A stretch of DNA of 33,758 nucleotides, taken from NCBI GenBank assembly GCA_017617315.1, contig JAFZWM010000050.1:1-33758 (forward strand). Reading direction: 5' to 3'. This DNA is from Bacteroidaceae bacterium (GTDB lineage Bacteria > Bacteroidota > Bacteroidia > Bacteroidales > Bacteroidaceae). Position numbers and translations under genes: made by a program. The first letter of the stretch is position 1. Every line of letters begins with the position of its first letter. Below, one piece after another: positions 7,235 through 15,080 of this stretch. The notes below the pieces were generated by a model. It worked only from the letters and a program-made list of their open reading frames with translations, did not search any database and was not told where the DNA came from.

Positions 7235-8554
7235 ATGAAGGTAATAAAATATTTTTTTCTTGCTGTTGCAATGCTTATGACAAGCGGTGTCTGTGCTCAG
7301 ACAGCGGCACAAGTAAACTTGCTGAAGAAGCAGGCGCTGAAGGGTAACATTCAGGCATGTGCAAAGCTGGCTGCCTATTATCGCCAGAACTGGATGCTCG
7401 ATGATGCCGAGACTTATTACACCAAGCAGATAATCCTCCTGAACAAAAAGAAACTCAGCAACGATGCTATGGCCGTGGCTCGTCTGAGAGAGCAGGTGCG
7501 CAAGCTGCGCGACAATCTGCCAAACACTTCGAAGGTGCAGTTTATCGACAGTATCGTTGTTGACAAGCAGGCGTTCCTCAGCGAGATAAAGATGGACAAG
7601 GAGAACGGAACAATCGACTCTTACCAGCATTTCTTCAACGTTGCCGATTCTACCGGCGCGATGATATTCCTTAACGGATTCGGCACAAAACTAACATATT
7701 CTTACCGCAATGCCGAGACTGGCCATCTGCAACTCTTTACCTGTGACAAAAAGGGCGACGGATGGACTGAATCGCACATCTGCCGCGGATTGCAGGAGGA
7801 CTGCGACATCAACTATCCGTTCGTGAATTCTGAAGGCACAAAGATGTACTTCTCGGCAAACAGCAGAGACGGCATCGGTGGCTACGACATCTATATGACG
7901 CGCGAGAACGGCGACGGCACGGGCTTTGTAGAGCCTGCCAATCTGGGCTATCCGTTCAACTCCGAGTTTAACGAATATCTGTATGTTGAGGACGACATCA
8001 ACCAGCTGGGCTGGCTTGTGAGCGACAGATATCAGCCCGAAGACAAGGTGTGCATCTACATCTTCATTCCCGAAGGTCTGCGCACATCGTACGACTATAA
8101 CGACCCCGACGAGCGCAAGATGTGCCAGAAGGTGGCAATGCTCACAAGCATAAAGGACACTTGGACTGACAAGGATGCTGTTGACGAGGCTCTTGAACGC
8201 CTCGAATTTGTGCGCAACCAGAGCGAGGCCGCAAAGAATGTAGCTCCGAAGAAGGAATTTACATTCGTGGTAGACGATGACCACGTTTATTATTATCTCG
8301 CCGATTTCAAGAGCCCGTCGGCCTATACATCGGTAAACAACTGGCTGGCTCGCAAAAAGTATCTCGAAGAGATGAATGCCAAACTCGAGCAACAGCGTCT
8401 TGTCTTCGCATCGGCTTCGATGGCCGAGAAACAGCGCATGGCAAACTCGCTCTATCAGCTCGAAGAGCAGGTCTTCGAACTTGAGGACATGGTTAAGCAG
8501 ATAGAGAAGAATCTCCGCAAGGAAGAACTGTCGGCCCTCGGGTTGCTTAGATGA
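7235..8554 (+). CDS. Exported PD40 beta-propeller protein
   Basis: The protein is 439 residues with a signal peptide cleaved near VCA-Q (residue 21). Residues about 25-100 are helical and TPR-like. Residues about 125-270 contain PD40/TolB-type propeller repeats, including YPFVNSEGTKMYFSANSRDG and GGYDIYMT, as in Bacteroidetes envelope proteins related to the N-terminal part of PorE/OmpA-like proteins. There is no C-terminal OmpA peptidoglycan-binding domain. Residues about 385-435 instead form a charged helix or coiled coil. It probably acts as a periplasmic scaffold, but the exact role is unknown. It is first in a three-gene operon with an unknown protein (18 bases downstream) and an FKBP. 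Confidence 0.8.
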   Translation: MKVIKYFFLAVAMLMTSGVCAQTAAQVNLLKKQALKGNIQACAKLAAYYRQNWMLDDAETYYTKQIILLNKKKLSNDAMAVARLREQVRKLRDNLPNTSKVQFIDSIVVDKQAFLSEIKMDKENGTIDSYQHFFNVADSTGAMIFLNGFGTKLTYSYRNAETGHLQLFTCDKKGDGWTESHICRGLQEDCDINYPFVNSEGTKMYFSANSRDGIGGYDIYMTRENGDGTGFVEPANLGYPFNSEFNEYLYVEDDINQLGWLVSDRYQPEDKVCIYIFIPEGLRTSYDYNDPDERKMCQKVAMLTSIKDTWTDKDAVDEALERLEFVRNQSEAAKNVAPKKEFTFVVDDDHVYYYLADFKSPSAYTSVNNWLARKKYLEEMNAKLEQQRLVFASASMAEKQRMANSLYQLEEQVFELEDMVKQIEKNLRKEELSALGLLR

Positions 8555-8572
8555 AAAAAACGTGTAGAAAGA

Positions 8573-9118
8573 ATGGACAATCAGGAATATCTTGACAAAT
8601 ATGAAGATGCGCTGATGCAGAAGATAGCGCAGATGTGCGTGGCTATGCAGGTGGCCGACAAGGTGCTTGCATCGTCGCCCGATATTGACGACCGATGGGA
8701 GCAGATTGCGCTGCCATACATGGGCGATGCCGTAAAGGAGTTCGAAAAATATCCTACCGTGTCGCTGGGCTGGGCAATGTACGTTGGAATGGCGGTGGCA
8801 CATTGCTGGGATGCCGAATGGGAGAAATACTCGGGAGACCAGAATCTGTACGAGACCTTTCGCAATGTGCGCGGATTCGACTGTATGGACGAGTACATCC
8901 GCGAGGATATTTTGCAGATGAAAGGCGAGGAGTACGACCGTTGCGAGGAACTTGTGCGCATCTGCTCCGAGAAATCCCTCGATACAATCAGACACGAGCA
9001 GGTAGAGCCGGGAAGTCCGATGGCTTTTCATGTCTATGTTCGCAGCATAAAGGTTCTTTATAAACTCGGCGCTGCCATTGAACTGAAGCGTCTGGGCTAC
9101 AAAATGGAAAAACAATGA
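8573..9118 (+). CDS. Conserved-looking cytoplasmic protein of unknown function
   Basis: I do not recognise the family of this 181-residue protein. It is acidic and probably mainly helical, with no signal peptide or membrane segment. It has several aromatic and cysteine residues (such as the HCWDAEW segment) but no clear metal motif. It starts 18 bases after the PD40 gene, and its stop overlaps the FKBP start (ATGA at 9115-9118), so it belongs to the operon and is translationally coupled to the FKBP. This suggests a shared process such as envelope-protein folding, but that is only contextual. Confidence 0.8.
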   Translation: MDNQEYLDKYEDALMQKIAQMCVAMQVADKVLASSPDIDDRWEQIALPYMGDAVKEFEKYPTVSLGWAMYVGMAVAHCWDAEWEKYSGDQNLYETFRNVRGFDCMDEYIREDILQMKGEEYDRCEELVRICSEKSLDTIRHEQVEPGSPMAFHVYVRSIKVLYKLGAAIELKRLGYKMEKQ

Positions 9119-9531
9119 ACGAGAGAGACAAACGATACAAGGAAGCCAATGCCCTTTTCCTGAAGACGAAGGAAGAAGAGGGCATATACACAAAGCATCA
9201 GAGCGGAATGCTCTACCGCAAGATTAAGGAAGGTGCTGGAGGAACTGTCTTTCCGCGCACCAACAGCATTGTCTTCGTGCACTACACCGGACGGCTGATT
9301 GACGGCAAGGTAATCGACACAACCGAAGACGGCACGTCGCTCCCGGCTTGTTTCGTGGTCCGCGAGTTGATAATGGGCTGGCAGATAGCCCTCACAAAGA
9401 TGCGTGCCGGCGACCGTTTCGAGATAATCCTTCCGTACGACCTCGGCTATGGCAAAAAACGATGCGACGACATCCCCGGCTATTCAACCCTCATCTTCGA
9501 ACTCGAGCTCATAAAGGTTGAACAGAGATGA
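9115..9531 (+). CDS. FKBP-type peptidyl-prolyl cis-trans isomerase
   Basis: The protein is 138 residues with no signal peptide, so a cytoplasmic location is predicted. Residues about 45-137 form one FKBP domain with the usual landmarks: VHYTGRLIDG, GWQIALTKMRAGDRFE, and the LGYG loop followed by IPGYSTLIFELEL. The 45-residue N-terminal extension is charged and helical. It catalyses proline isomerisation and may serve as a chaperone for the products of the two upstream genes. The start codon overlaps the preceding stop by the ATGA arrangement. Confidence 0.93.
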   Translation: MNERDKRYKEANALFLKTKEEEGIYTKHQSGMLYRKIKEGAGGTVFPRTNSIVFVHYTGRLIDGKVIDTTEDGTSLPACFVVRELIMGWQIALTKMRAGDRFEIILPYDLGYGKKRCDDIPGYSTLIFELELIKVEQR

Positions 9532-9554
9532 TTCTTGGGATAGTCTCTAAAGAT

Positions 9555-9600
9555 AAAAAAGTTCCTGATCAAATTTGCATTGATTAGGAACTTTCTTTTT
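9555..9600. terminator. Bidirectional terminator between convergent genes
   Basis: AAAGTTCCT (9558-9566) and AGGAACTTT (9586-9594) pair, with an inner ATCAA/TTGAT extension. An A-run lies on the left and T-rich sequence on the right, so it can serve both the FKBP operon (plus) and the aldolase gene (minus). Confidence 0.88.
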
Positions 9601-9624
9601 ATGCCTGAAATATCGCTAATAATA

Positions 9625-10647
9625 TTACAATTCAGCAACGAGTTCTTCTACCGCCTCTTGCTTTGTTGCCCAGCTCGTTACGAAGCGCACGGTTGAGTGA
9701 GTCTTGCCTCTCGTGCCCCAAATCTCGAATGTCGAAGTCTTCATCAACCTGTCAATCATGTCGTTAGACAGAGTAAAGAACTGCTGGTTGGTAGGCGAGT
9801 CGATGAACGGCTTGTAACCTTTCTGCTCAAAGCCATTCTTTAGAATCATTGCCATCTCTATTGCGTGTGCCGAAATCTTCTGGTAAAGATTGTCAGTAAA
9901 CAGAGTGGCAAACTGAATGCCGAGCAGTCTGCCCTTGGCGAGCAATGCTCCGTGCTGCTTTATCAGCGGGAAGAAGTGCTTAAGTAAGCCCTTGCGAGCC
10001 ACCACGCATTCGCCGAACAGGGCACCGACCTTTGTTCCGCCGATGTAGAAGATGTCGCAGAGGTCTTTCATGTCCTTCAGCGTGATGTCAGCCTTCGGAC
10101 AGGCCAAGCCGTAGCCGAGGCGCGCGCCGTCTATGTAAAGCGGAATGTTGTGCTTCTGGCAGATGCCGTGAAGCGCTGTCAGTTCTTCTTTCGAGTAAAT
10201 TGTTCCGTATTCGGTAGGAAAACTTATGTAGACCATTCCCGGAGCAACCATGTGCTCGTATGTCTCGTCGGCATAGAAGTTTGTTATGAAGTCGTCAACC
10301 TCTCCGGCATCAACCTTGCCATCGTGCGATGGTAGGGTAAGAACCTTGTGTCCGCACGATTCTATTGCGCCCGATTCGTGCGCGTTGATGTGGGCTGTCT
10401 CGGCTGCCAGAACGCCTTCGTGGCGTGCCAGAAGTCCGTCAATCACGGTTGAGTTTGTCTGTGTTCCGCCAACAAGGAAATGCACGTCGAGTTCGTCGCT
10501 TCCGCAAGCCTCTCTTACAAGTTGCTTTGCCTTTGCCGTGTAGTCGTCGCTTCCGTATCCGGTGGTTTGCTCAAGATTAGTCTCGAGCAGACGCTGCATC
10601 ACAAGCGGATGTGCGCCTTCCATGTAGTCGCTGTCGAAATGTTTCAT
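9625..10647 (-). CDS. Threonine aldolase-like PLP enzyme (beta-eliminating lyase family)
   Basis: This is a 340-residue fold-type I PLP enzyme. The Schiff-base lysine is K206 in YIGGTKVGAL. D173 in the YIDGARLGYG segment binds the pyridine nitrogen, and R176 follows. H86 (ETAHIN) matches the family's ring-stacking histidine position. The pattern fits low-specificity L-threonine aldolase, which splits threonine or allo-threonine into glycine and acetaldehyde. A related amino-acid lyase cannot be excluded. It lies 46 bases downstream of the cupin gene on the same strand and is probably co-transcribed. Its cofactor is the product of pdxST in this window. Confidence 0.88.
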   Translation of the reverse strand: MKHFDSDYMEGAHPLVMQRLLETNLEQTTGYGSDDYTAKAKQLVREACGSDELDVHFLVGGTQTNSTVIDGLLARHEGVLAAETAHINAHESGAIESCGHKVLTLPSHDGKVDAGEVDDFITNFYADETYEHMVAPGMVYISFPTEYGTIYSKEELTALHGICQKHNIPLYIDGARLGYGLACPKADITLKDMKDLCDIFYIGGTKVGALFGECVVARKGLLKHFFPLIKQHGALLAKGRLLGIQFATLFTDNLYQKISAHAIEMAMILKNGFEQKGYKPFIDSPTNQQFFTLSNDMIDRLMKTSTFEIWGTRGKTHSTVRFVTSWATKQEAVEELVAEL

Positions 10648-10693
10648 TTTTTGTTATTTTTACGTTTAATTTTTGTTTGGTTATCTCTCTTTG

Positions 10694-11041
10694 TCACGAG
10701 TTTTTCCAGTCGAGTGCAATGCCGATGCACATACATTTGCTCGTCTTCTCGAATGAGATAGAATGTGGACTATTGGCCGGAACGTAGATGTAATCGCCCT
10801 TTGCAAATGGCACTTTCTCGTCGTTTATAGTGAAGAATCCTTCGCCTTCTTCCCAATAAAAATGCTCGTCGAGAGTGGGGTGGACGTGCTCTTCGCACAC
10901 ATCGCCAGCGTTGAATGTGGCGATACTGATCTGTCTGCAAGGCGTGTCGTAATCTTGATAGTTGAACAAAACCTTCTTCGTTCCGCTGTCGTGGTTCAGA
11001 GGCTGTGTCTTAATCTCGTCAATGCTTCTCTTAAAACTCAT
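10694..11041 (-). CDS. Small cupin-domain protein
   Basis: This 115-residue protein is a single cupin barrel. Motif 1 gives H52-x-H54 and the E59-H60 region, and motif 2 gives H93 in PANSPHSISF, so a metal site is likely intact. These small cupins bind sugars or small acids, or act as isomerases or dioxygenases. The substrate here cannot be named. It is the first gene of a probable operon with the threonine aldolase-like gene. Confidence 0.85.
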   Translation of the reverse strand: MSFKRSIDEIKTQPLNHDSGTKKVLFNYQDYDTPCRQISIATFNAGDVCEEHVHPTLDEHFYWEEGEGFFTINDEKVPFAKGDYIYVPANSPHSISFEKTSKCMCIGIALDWKNS

Positions 11042-11066
11042 TTTCTGTGCTTGAATTTAGTGGCGA

Positions 11067-11074
11067 CAAAAGTA
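11067..11074 (-). promoter_or_regulatory. -7 box for the cupin-aldolase operon
   Basis: Minus strand TACTTTTG fits TAnnTTTG, about 26 bases upstream of the cupin ATG. I see no good -33 element. Confidence 0.5.
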
Positions 11075-11179
11075 CAAAGTTTTTTCGGAATGGACGGTCT
11101 TTTGGAACGCAAAACTTTGCGGAGGGAAATCTTGGAAATTCTTAATTGTTTGTTTGCGAAAAGAAAATGCGCTTATTCA

Positions 11180-11209
11180 TTGTTGTAAAAGTATTTTTGA
11201 GTAGCTTTG
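11180..11209 (+). promoter_or_regulatory. Possible promoter of the small lipoprotein gene
   Basis: TAGCTTTG (11202-11209) fits TAnnTTTG, with a TTG (11180-11182) 19 bp upstream. The start codon follows at 11237. Confidence 0.55.
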
Positions 11210-11236
11210 CGGCGTTTTTTTATGATTTTGATTTAA

Positions 11237-11563
11237 ATGCCTAAGGATAAAATAGCCTTTCTTCTGTGCTTGTTTCTGTTTTGTGGCTGTTTCCCAAGTT
11301 TCAAGCCCCACAATGAAGAATGTAAGCATATTGATGTTGAGGACGGTAAATTCGTGCTGATTCATGAATTCGGCAATCTTGACCAAGATTTTCCGTCGTC
11401 TGTCTATTTCGTGAACAATGATGACTCCGTCTTGATTTATAAAGGATACGCCGTGAAAGATATAAGTCTGAAAGCCGATACGCTTGTCGTAAATGCCAGT
11501 GGCGACTCGCTTTTTTCTTGTCCCCAAGTAGAATCTTACGGACTGAAAGTGATTGATGAGTAA
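11237..11563 (+). CDS. Small predicted lipoprotein of unknown function
   Basis: The protein is 108 residues: a short charged start, a hydrophobic stretch (residues 6-15) and a cysteine-rich end of the signal (FCGC, C16 and C18). C18 is the most likely lipidated residue, although the lipobox is loose. The remainder is a small soluble domain rich in Asp and beta-prone segments, which I do not recognise. It stands alone between a promoter and a strong terminator, which supports a real gene. Confidence 0.65.
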   Translation: MPKDKIAFLLCLFLFCGCFPSFKPHNEECKHIDVEDGKFVLIHEFGNLDQDFPSSVYFVNNDDSVLIYKGYAVKDISLKADTLVVNASGDSLFSCPQVESYGLKVIDE

Positions 11564-11590
11564 CAAAGAGATTAATCTCGTTCAGAACAG

Positions 11591-11636
11591 ATAAAGCCTT
11601 CTGTAAAAAACGGTAATTTACAGAAGGCTTTATTCG
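11591..11636. terminator. Strong bidirectional terminator
   Basis: ATAAAGCCTTCTGTAAA (11591-11607) is the perfect reverse complement of 11617-11633, giving a 17-bp stem. It ends the lipoprotein gene on the plus strand and the five-gene operon on the minus strand. Confidence 0.92.
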
Positions 11637-11637
11637 T

Positions 11638-12573
11638 TTACAAATCTATTGCGTGAATCTTGAACAACAGGGCGTTTTGCAGCACCACGGGGCGGTTGTG
11701 GGCGAAGAATACCGTGCCTTCGACCGTCGATTTCACGTCGCTCAGAATCTGCCCGTTGTAGGGGTGAATGATGTTTGCCAGCGACTGTCCCCGATGCACG
11801 CGGCTTCCGGCCTTTACTTGCCGAAGCAGGATTCCGGCATGTTGAGCCTTGATGTGCAGAAGTGTAGATTCGTCTATGGCTTCCGACTCGTAGGCCGAAC
11901 CTCCAAAGTGTGTGGCGAGGATTCCGGTGCGACTCATCATGCGCAAGATGGCATCAACGTTCTCATTTCCGGCGGTCTGGTCAACCTGAGTCGTTTTCCC
12001 GGCGTAGACCGAGAAGGCTTTGGTGTTCCACAGTTGCCAGTTGTAATTGAGCAACGTTGTGTCGAACGGGCGCGGCTTGTAGGTCGTAACATATTGCATT
12101 CCGAACAGACGCGCCGTTTCTACATCTTCGTAGCCTGTTTTCAGCATCCTGACGTGCGGAATAAAATCGCCCGGCACATAGTAGCTTGCCAGTTGAATGC
12201 CATATTCAAATCCTTTCAGGGCATCGAAGACGGCTGCGGCTATGCGTTGCGTTGTCTCGCCGTTGGTGTAGCCCGGAAACATTCGGTTTATGTCGGTGTT
12301 GTCCATCGCCCAGAACCGTCGGCTCACGTTCATCGAAAAAGGGTTGCACGACGGAATTACCAATATGCTTTTCCCTTTCACAATGCCGCCGTGCCGCTCA
12401 ATGGCAGTAAGGCGGTTTACGAGTTGTGCGCAGATGTACTGTTGTTGTATCTCGTCGCCCCTCATCGCTCCGACAATGGCAATCGACTTTGCTCCTTCGC
12501 CAAAGCGATATCCTTTTATGCGGAAATTGTCGCGGCATGACGATGTCATCTCAAATATCGTTTCTTCTCTCAT
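11638..12573 (-). CDS. AstE/AspA-like M14 family protein with lost active site
   Basis: This is a 311-residue protein of the succinylglutamate desuccinylase/aspartoacylase fold, last in a five-gene operon. It aligns along its length with the upstream paralogue, but the zinc and catalytic residues have changed. The first His is R38 (GAMRGDE), only E41 remains, the third ligand is A129 (where the partner has H126), and the catalytic Glu region reads VYAG where the partner has VEMG. The substrate-side NR pair (N96-R97) and NP motif are kept. The C-terminal beta barrel (about 230-311) is present. Its start overlaps the partner's stop as ATGA. It may be a non-catalytic subunit or have a changed chemistry. 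I recall homologues with the same RGnE signature, so this is probably a stable subfamily and not decay. Confidence 0.82.
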   Translation of the reverse strand: MREETIFEMTSSCRDNFRIKGYRFGEGAKSIAIVGAMRGDEIQQQYICAQLVNRLTAIERHGGIVKGKSILVIPSCNPFSMNVSRRFWAMDNTDINRMFPGYTNGETTQRIAAAVFDALKGFEYGIQLASYYVPGDFIPHVRMLKTGYEDVETARLFGMQYVTTYKPRPFDTTLLNYNWQLWNTKAFSVYAGKTTQVDQTAGNENVDAILRMMSRTGILATHFGGSAYESEAIDESTLLHIKAQHAGILLRQVKAGSRVHRGQSLANIIHPYNGQILSDVKSTVEGTVFFAHNRPVVLQNALLFKIHAIDL

Positions 12574-13502
12574 ACTTCTTCAGAATTAAAGATTCGTGCC
12601 ATAAGCGAGCCTTCGTAAACTATCGGGTAAGCTCGGATGGTGAACAGATAGCCATCGACCGGTGATTTTACCGTGCTCAGCATCTTTCCGCGCAGAGGGT
12701 CTACAATCTGTCCGATAATCTGTCCTTTGCTGACATTTACGCCGCAATTCATTTCCGTCAGAAATACACCCGAAGTCTCGGCGTTAAGGAATGTTACGCG
12801 GTCGCCCTTGCATACAATGGCATTTGGACTGTCGGTCGGAACTTCGCCTCGCCACATGCCCATGTGCTGCATCAGGTTCAGGATTCCTCCTACCAGCCGT
12901 CGGCACATCCTGTGATTGATGCGCTGGCCAACGCCCATTTCGACCACCAGACAAGGCGTTCCTGTACTGTTGAGCGAGTGTGCCAACGTGGCTTCGAGTA
13001 CCGTTGCGGCTTCGTGAACCCACACAAAATCCATGCCCAGATTCTCGGCAAAAGGCACAAGCCACTCGGCATCCTGCACGTTTATGCGCACCTGCGGCGT
13101 TTCGCGCAGAAAAAGGTTGCTTGAGTGAATGTCGATGACCATGTCGGCCCCCTTGATGTCTTCGATGATGGCATGAGCCGTCTGTTCTGCCATTGTGCCC
13201 TGAGGGTCGCCGGGAAAGATGCGGTTCATGTCGAGGTCGAAGTTGGGAATGCCGCGCTGAATGGTGTCTATGCCCAGAGGGTTGAGGGCAGGGAAGATTT
13301 CGAGCGTGCCGTTGAGCAGATCCTGATGTTCGCCAACGATGCGGGCCAACTCGTAGCACACCATCTGCCCCTCAAGTTCGTCGCCGTGAGTGCCTGTTAC
13401 CACGCAGAAACGCAGTCCGTCCTTGCCGTTGTGTATCACGTTTTTGCGGATGCAGAACTGCTCGTCGGCGGGCAATTCTGTCGATACTATTGTCTTAATC
13501 AT
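12570..13502 (-). CDS. AstE/AspA-like M14 family metallo-hydrolase, active site intact
   Basis: This is a 310-residue zinc carboxypeptidase-fold protein. The zinc ligands are H39 and E42 (GTHGDE) and H126 (DIHSSN), with R94 (DMNRIFPGD) for substrate and E188 (VVEMG) as general base. Family members remove N-acyl groups from amino acids (AstE, AspA) or cut related amide bonds. The substrate here is unknown. The open frame extends to 13883 into the transglutaminase gene, but ATG 13502 (MIKTIVSTELP) is the natural start, overlapping the previous stop by ATGA. It lies between the transglutaminase gene and its inactive-looking paralogue, so a hydrolase or deprotection step in the operon's pathway is inferred. 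Confidence 0.88.
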   Translation of the reverse strand: MIKTIVSTELPADEQFCIRKNVIHNGKDGLRFCVVTGTHGDELEGQMVCYELARIVGEHQDLLNGTLEIFPALNPLGIDTIQRGIPNFDLDMNRIFPGDPQGTMAEQTAHAIIEDIKGADMVIDIHSSNLFLRETPQVRINVQDAEWLVPFAENLGMDFVWVHEAATVLEATLAHSLNSTGTPCLVVEMGVGQRINHRMCRRLVGGILNLMQHMGMWRGEVPTDSPNAIVCKGDRVTFLNAETSGVFLTEMNCGVNVSKGQIIGQIVDPLRGKMLSTVKSPVDGYLFTIRAYPIVYEGSLMARIFNSEEV

Positions 13503-14272
13503 AGTTCTTGTAGTGTTACGTTGATTTGTGTCTGTTGCACGGCTTGTCCGCAGAACATTCCGCGGCTCACGGGGCAGTCTGCCGAGTCTCTTCCGTGAGC
13601 CAGCTTGACGTAGCCCTGCTGAATCAGCTCGCAGTCGTGCGTAGGGTCGAAGCCCTGCCAGATGTAGCCGTCGAACACCTCGACCCAAGCGTGCGTCTGT
13701 CCCGTGCCTTCGAGGAATCCGTTCACATATCGCGCCGGAATGTCGTTTGCGCGGCAGAAGGCAATCATCAGGTGGGCATAGTCCTGACACACGCCGCATT
13801 GTCTGGCAAACACTTCGCTCGCCGGCGTATCTACCGTAGTGGTCTCTGGCTGATATTTCATCATATTGAATACGCGGTGGCACAGTTCTTCGGCTTTTTC
13901 AACGGGTGTCATGCTTGGGTCGGTCGCAGCCGCAGCTTTCATCGCCTCGTTTATTCCCGTGAGGCGTGATGGCTGGCGGTAGAGAAAGATGTTGCCGCCG
14001 CATTGTTTCTGTAAGTATGTTTCTGTTGATACTATTCCGGTGCTGACATAGGCGAAAACCGTTTGCGGCTTTCTTGCGCTGCCGAAGAGGATGCGGTTGC
14101 CGAAGGCGTCGGTGCCCGTTGAAAGACTGTAGTCGGGCGATGCCACAACGTGCTCCTGCTCGATTGTCTGGAAATCGTTGACGGCAGGCTGGCATCGCAG
14201 CATTACGGCGTGTCTCGATACTGCTTCGCTGAATGTTACGATGGTCTGATAGTTGTACAGATATCGTTTCAT
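13499..14272 (-). CDS. Transglutaminase-like cysteine protein
   Basis: The protein is 257 residues with an N-terminal beta domain typical of the alpha-E-linked group (residues 1 to about 100) and a transglutaminase/papain-like core. The catalytic triad is C162 (CGVCQDYAH), H194 (TGQTHAWVEV) and D209 (GFDPTHD). No signal peptide is seen, so cytoplasmic action is predicted. Such proteins act as peptidases or amide-transferring enzymes. It lies 4 bases downstream of the alpha-E gene and overlaps the next gene by ATGA, so it is firmly part of the operon. Confidence 0.9.
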   Translation of the reverse strand: MKRYLYNYQTIVTFSEAVSRHAVMLRCQPAVNDFQTIEQEHVVASPDYSLSTGTDAFGNRILFGSARKPQTVFAYVSTGIVSTETYLQKQCGGNIFLYRQPSRLTGINEAMKAAAATDPSMTPVEKAEELCHRVFNMMKYQPETTTVDTPASEVFARQCGVCQDYAHLMIAFCRANDIPARYVNGFLEGTGQTHAWVEVFDGYIWQGFDPTHDCELIQQGYVKLAHGRDSADCPVSRGMFCGQAVQQTQINVTLQEL

Positions 14273-14276
14273 CGGT

Positions 14277-14975
14277 CTAAATCTTGGTCAGTTGGTTAAG
14301 TAGGGACAGCATGCAGTTCTTGTATTCCGTGTCGCTGATTTTTGTGCTTTTGCTTGCTATGAGGTCGTCCAACTGGCTCTCGATGTCTTCGTTGAGCAGG
14401 CCGGGCATCTGGCGAATGTAACGCTTCAGCGAGTCGTATGCCAGAGCGATGCGCTCATGGTTGTAGTCGAACCGCAGCAGCATGTCAAGATTCTCCACGT
14501 TGCGCCCCATCATCATGATGTAGAGTGCCTCGTGGTTGTGCAGACGCTGCTCTGCCGCGCCCCAGAAGGCCAGAGACCAGTCTATTACGGGTTGCAGACG
14601 GCAGAAGTTTCTCTCGCTCTTGTTACGGCATTCTTTCAGCAGGGCGACGCTCATTTCAAGATAGCCGAGAGTCTCCGACATTATTTCCTCGCGGAGTAGG
14701 ATGGCGTTGTCCATCGCCTTTGTCTGTGCCGATAGGATTGATGCCGGATTCGTTTCGTCGTACATCATGCCAACGGTAAACTCGTCGTTTGTCTGATAGT
14801 TGCCTTGCGTGTCGAGTTTCTGCCAGATAGGCAGATAGTCCTTCGTCTCGCCGTCTATCATCTTGTCGCAGCATTTGCTAAGCTGATGCAACGTTATGTA
14901 AACGCGTTCTTCGTAGCGGCCAAGCCAAAACAGATTGTTAGCCTTGTGTGCCGATATTATTGTGCTTTTAACCAT
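14277..14975 (-). CDS. Alpha-E domain protein
   Basis: This 232-residue all-helical protein has the alpha-E (DUF403/COG2307) signature, including NNLFWLGRYEER near the start and a central conserved LQPVIDWSLAFWG. Alpha-E proteins have no established chemistry. They occur almost always beside circularly permuted ATP-grasp proteins and transglutaminase-like proteins, either as partners or fused to them. It comes second in the operon, 98 bases after the ATP-grasp gene, the only sizeable gap inside the cluster. Confidence 0.9.
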   Translation of the reverse strand: MVKSTIISAHKANNLFWLGRYEERVYITLHQLSKCCDKMIDGETKDYLPIWQKLDTQGNYQTNDEFTVGMMYDETNPASILSAQTKAMDNAILLREEIMSETLGYLEMSVALLKECRNKSERNFCRLQPVIDWSLAFWGAAEQRLHNHEALYIMMMGRNVENLDMLLRFDYNHERIALAYDSLKRYIRQMPGLLNEDIESQLDDLIASKSTKISDTEYKNCMLSLLNQLTKI

Positions 14976-15040
14976 ATTCTTAAAAATAATAAAGGGTTAT
15001 TAAAAAAGTGATGAAGATTCTGAAAAGGATGCTTGTCCTA

Positions 15041-15080
15041 AATTGTCAATTATGAATTGTCAACTGTGATTTGTCAATTC
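15041..15080. repeat. AT-rich short repeat in the operon gap
   Basis: Three near-copies of AATTGTCAAyTrTGAwTT lie between the ATP-grasp and alpha-E genes, overlapping the end of the ATP-grasp gene by a few bases. The same kind of CAATTGTGAATT sequence flanks repeat locus 1 (near 6811-6826 and 6886-6895) and occurs near 33577-33640, so it is a dispersed intergenic sequence type. Confidence 0.6.

Noticed and set aside
7691-9193. 500-residue ORF on the minus strand
   Set aside because: It is antisense to the PD40 and 181-residue genes, with His/Leu/Val-rich shadow composition and no domain. The plus-strand genes have promoters and recognisable domains.
11638-12573. Calling the second M14 gene a pseudogene
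   Set aside because: The frame is intact at full length, translation is coupled and the fold motifs are kept. The changes are confined to the active site, which points to a changed role.
13503-13883. N-terminal extension of the intact M14 protein
   Set aside because: It overlaps the well-supported transglutaminase gene. ATG 13502 gives the usual ATGA coupling and family length.
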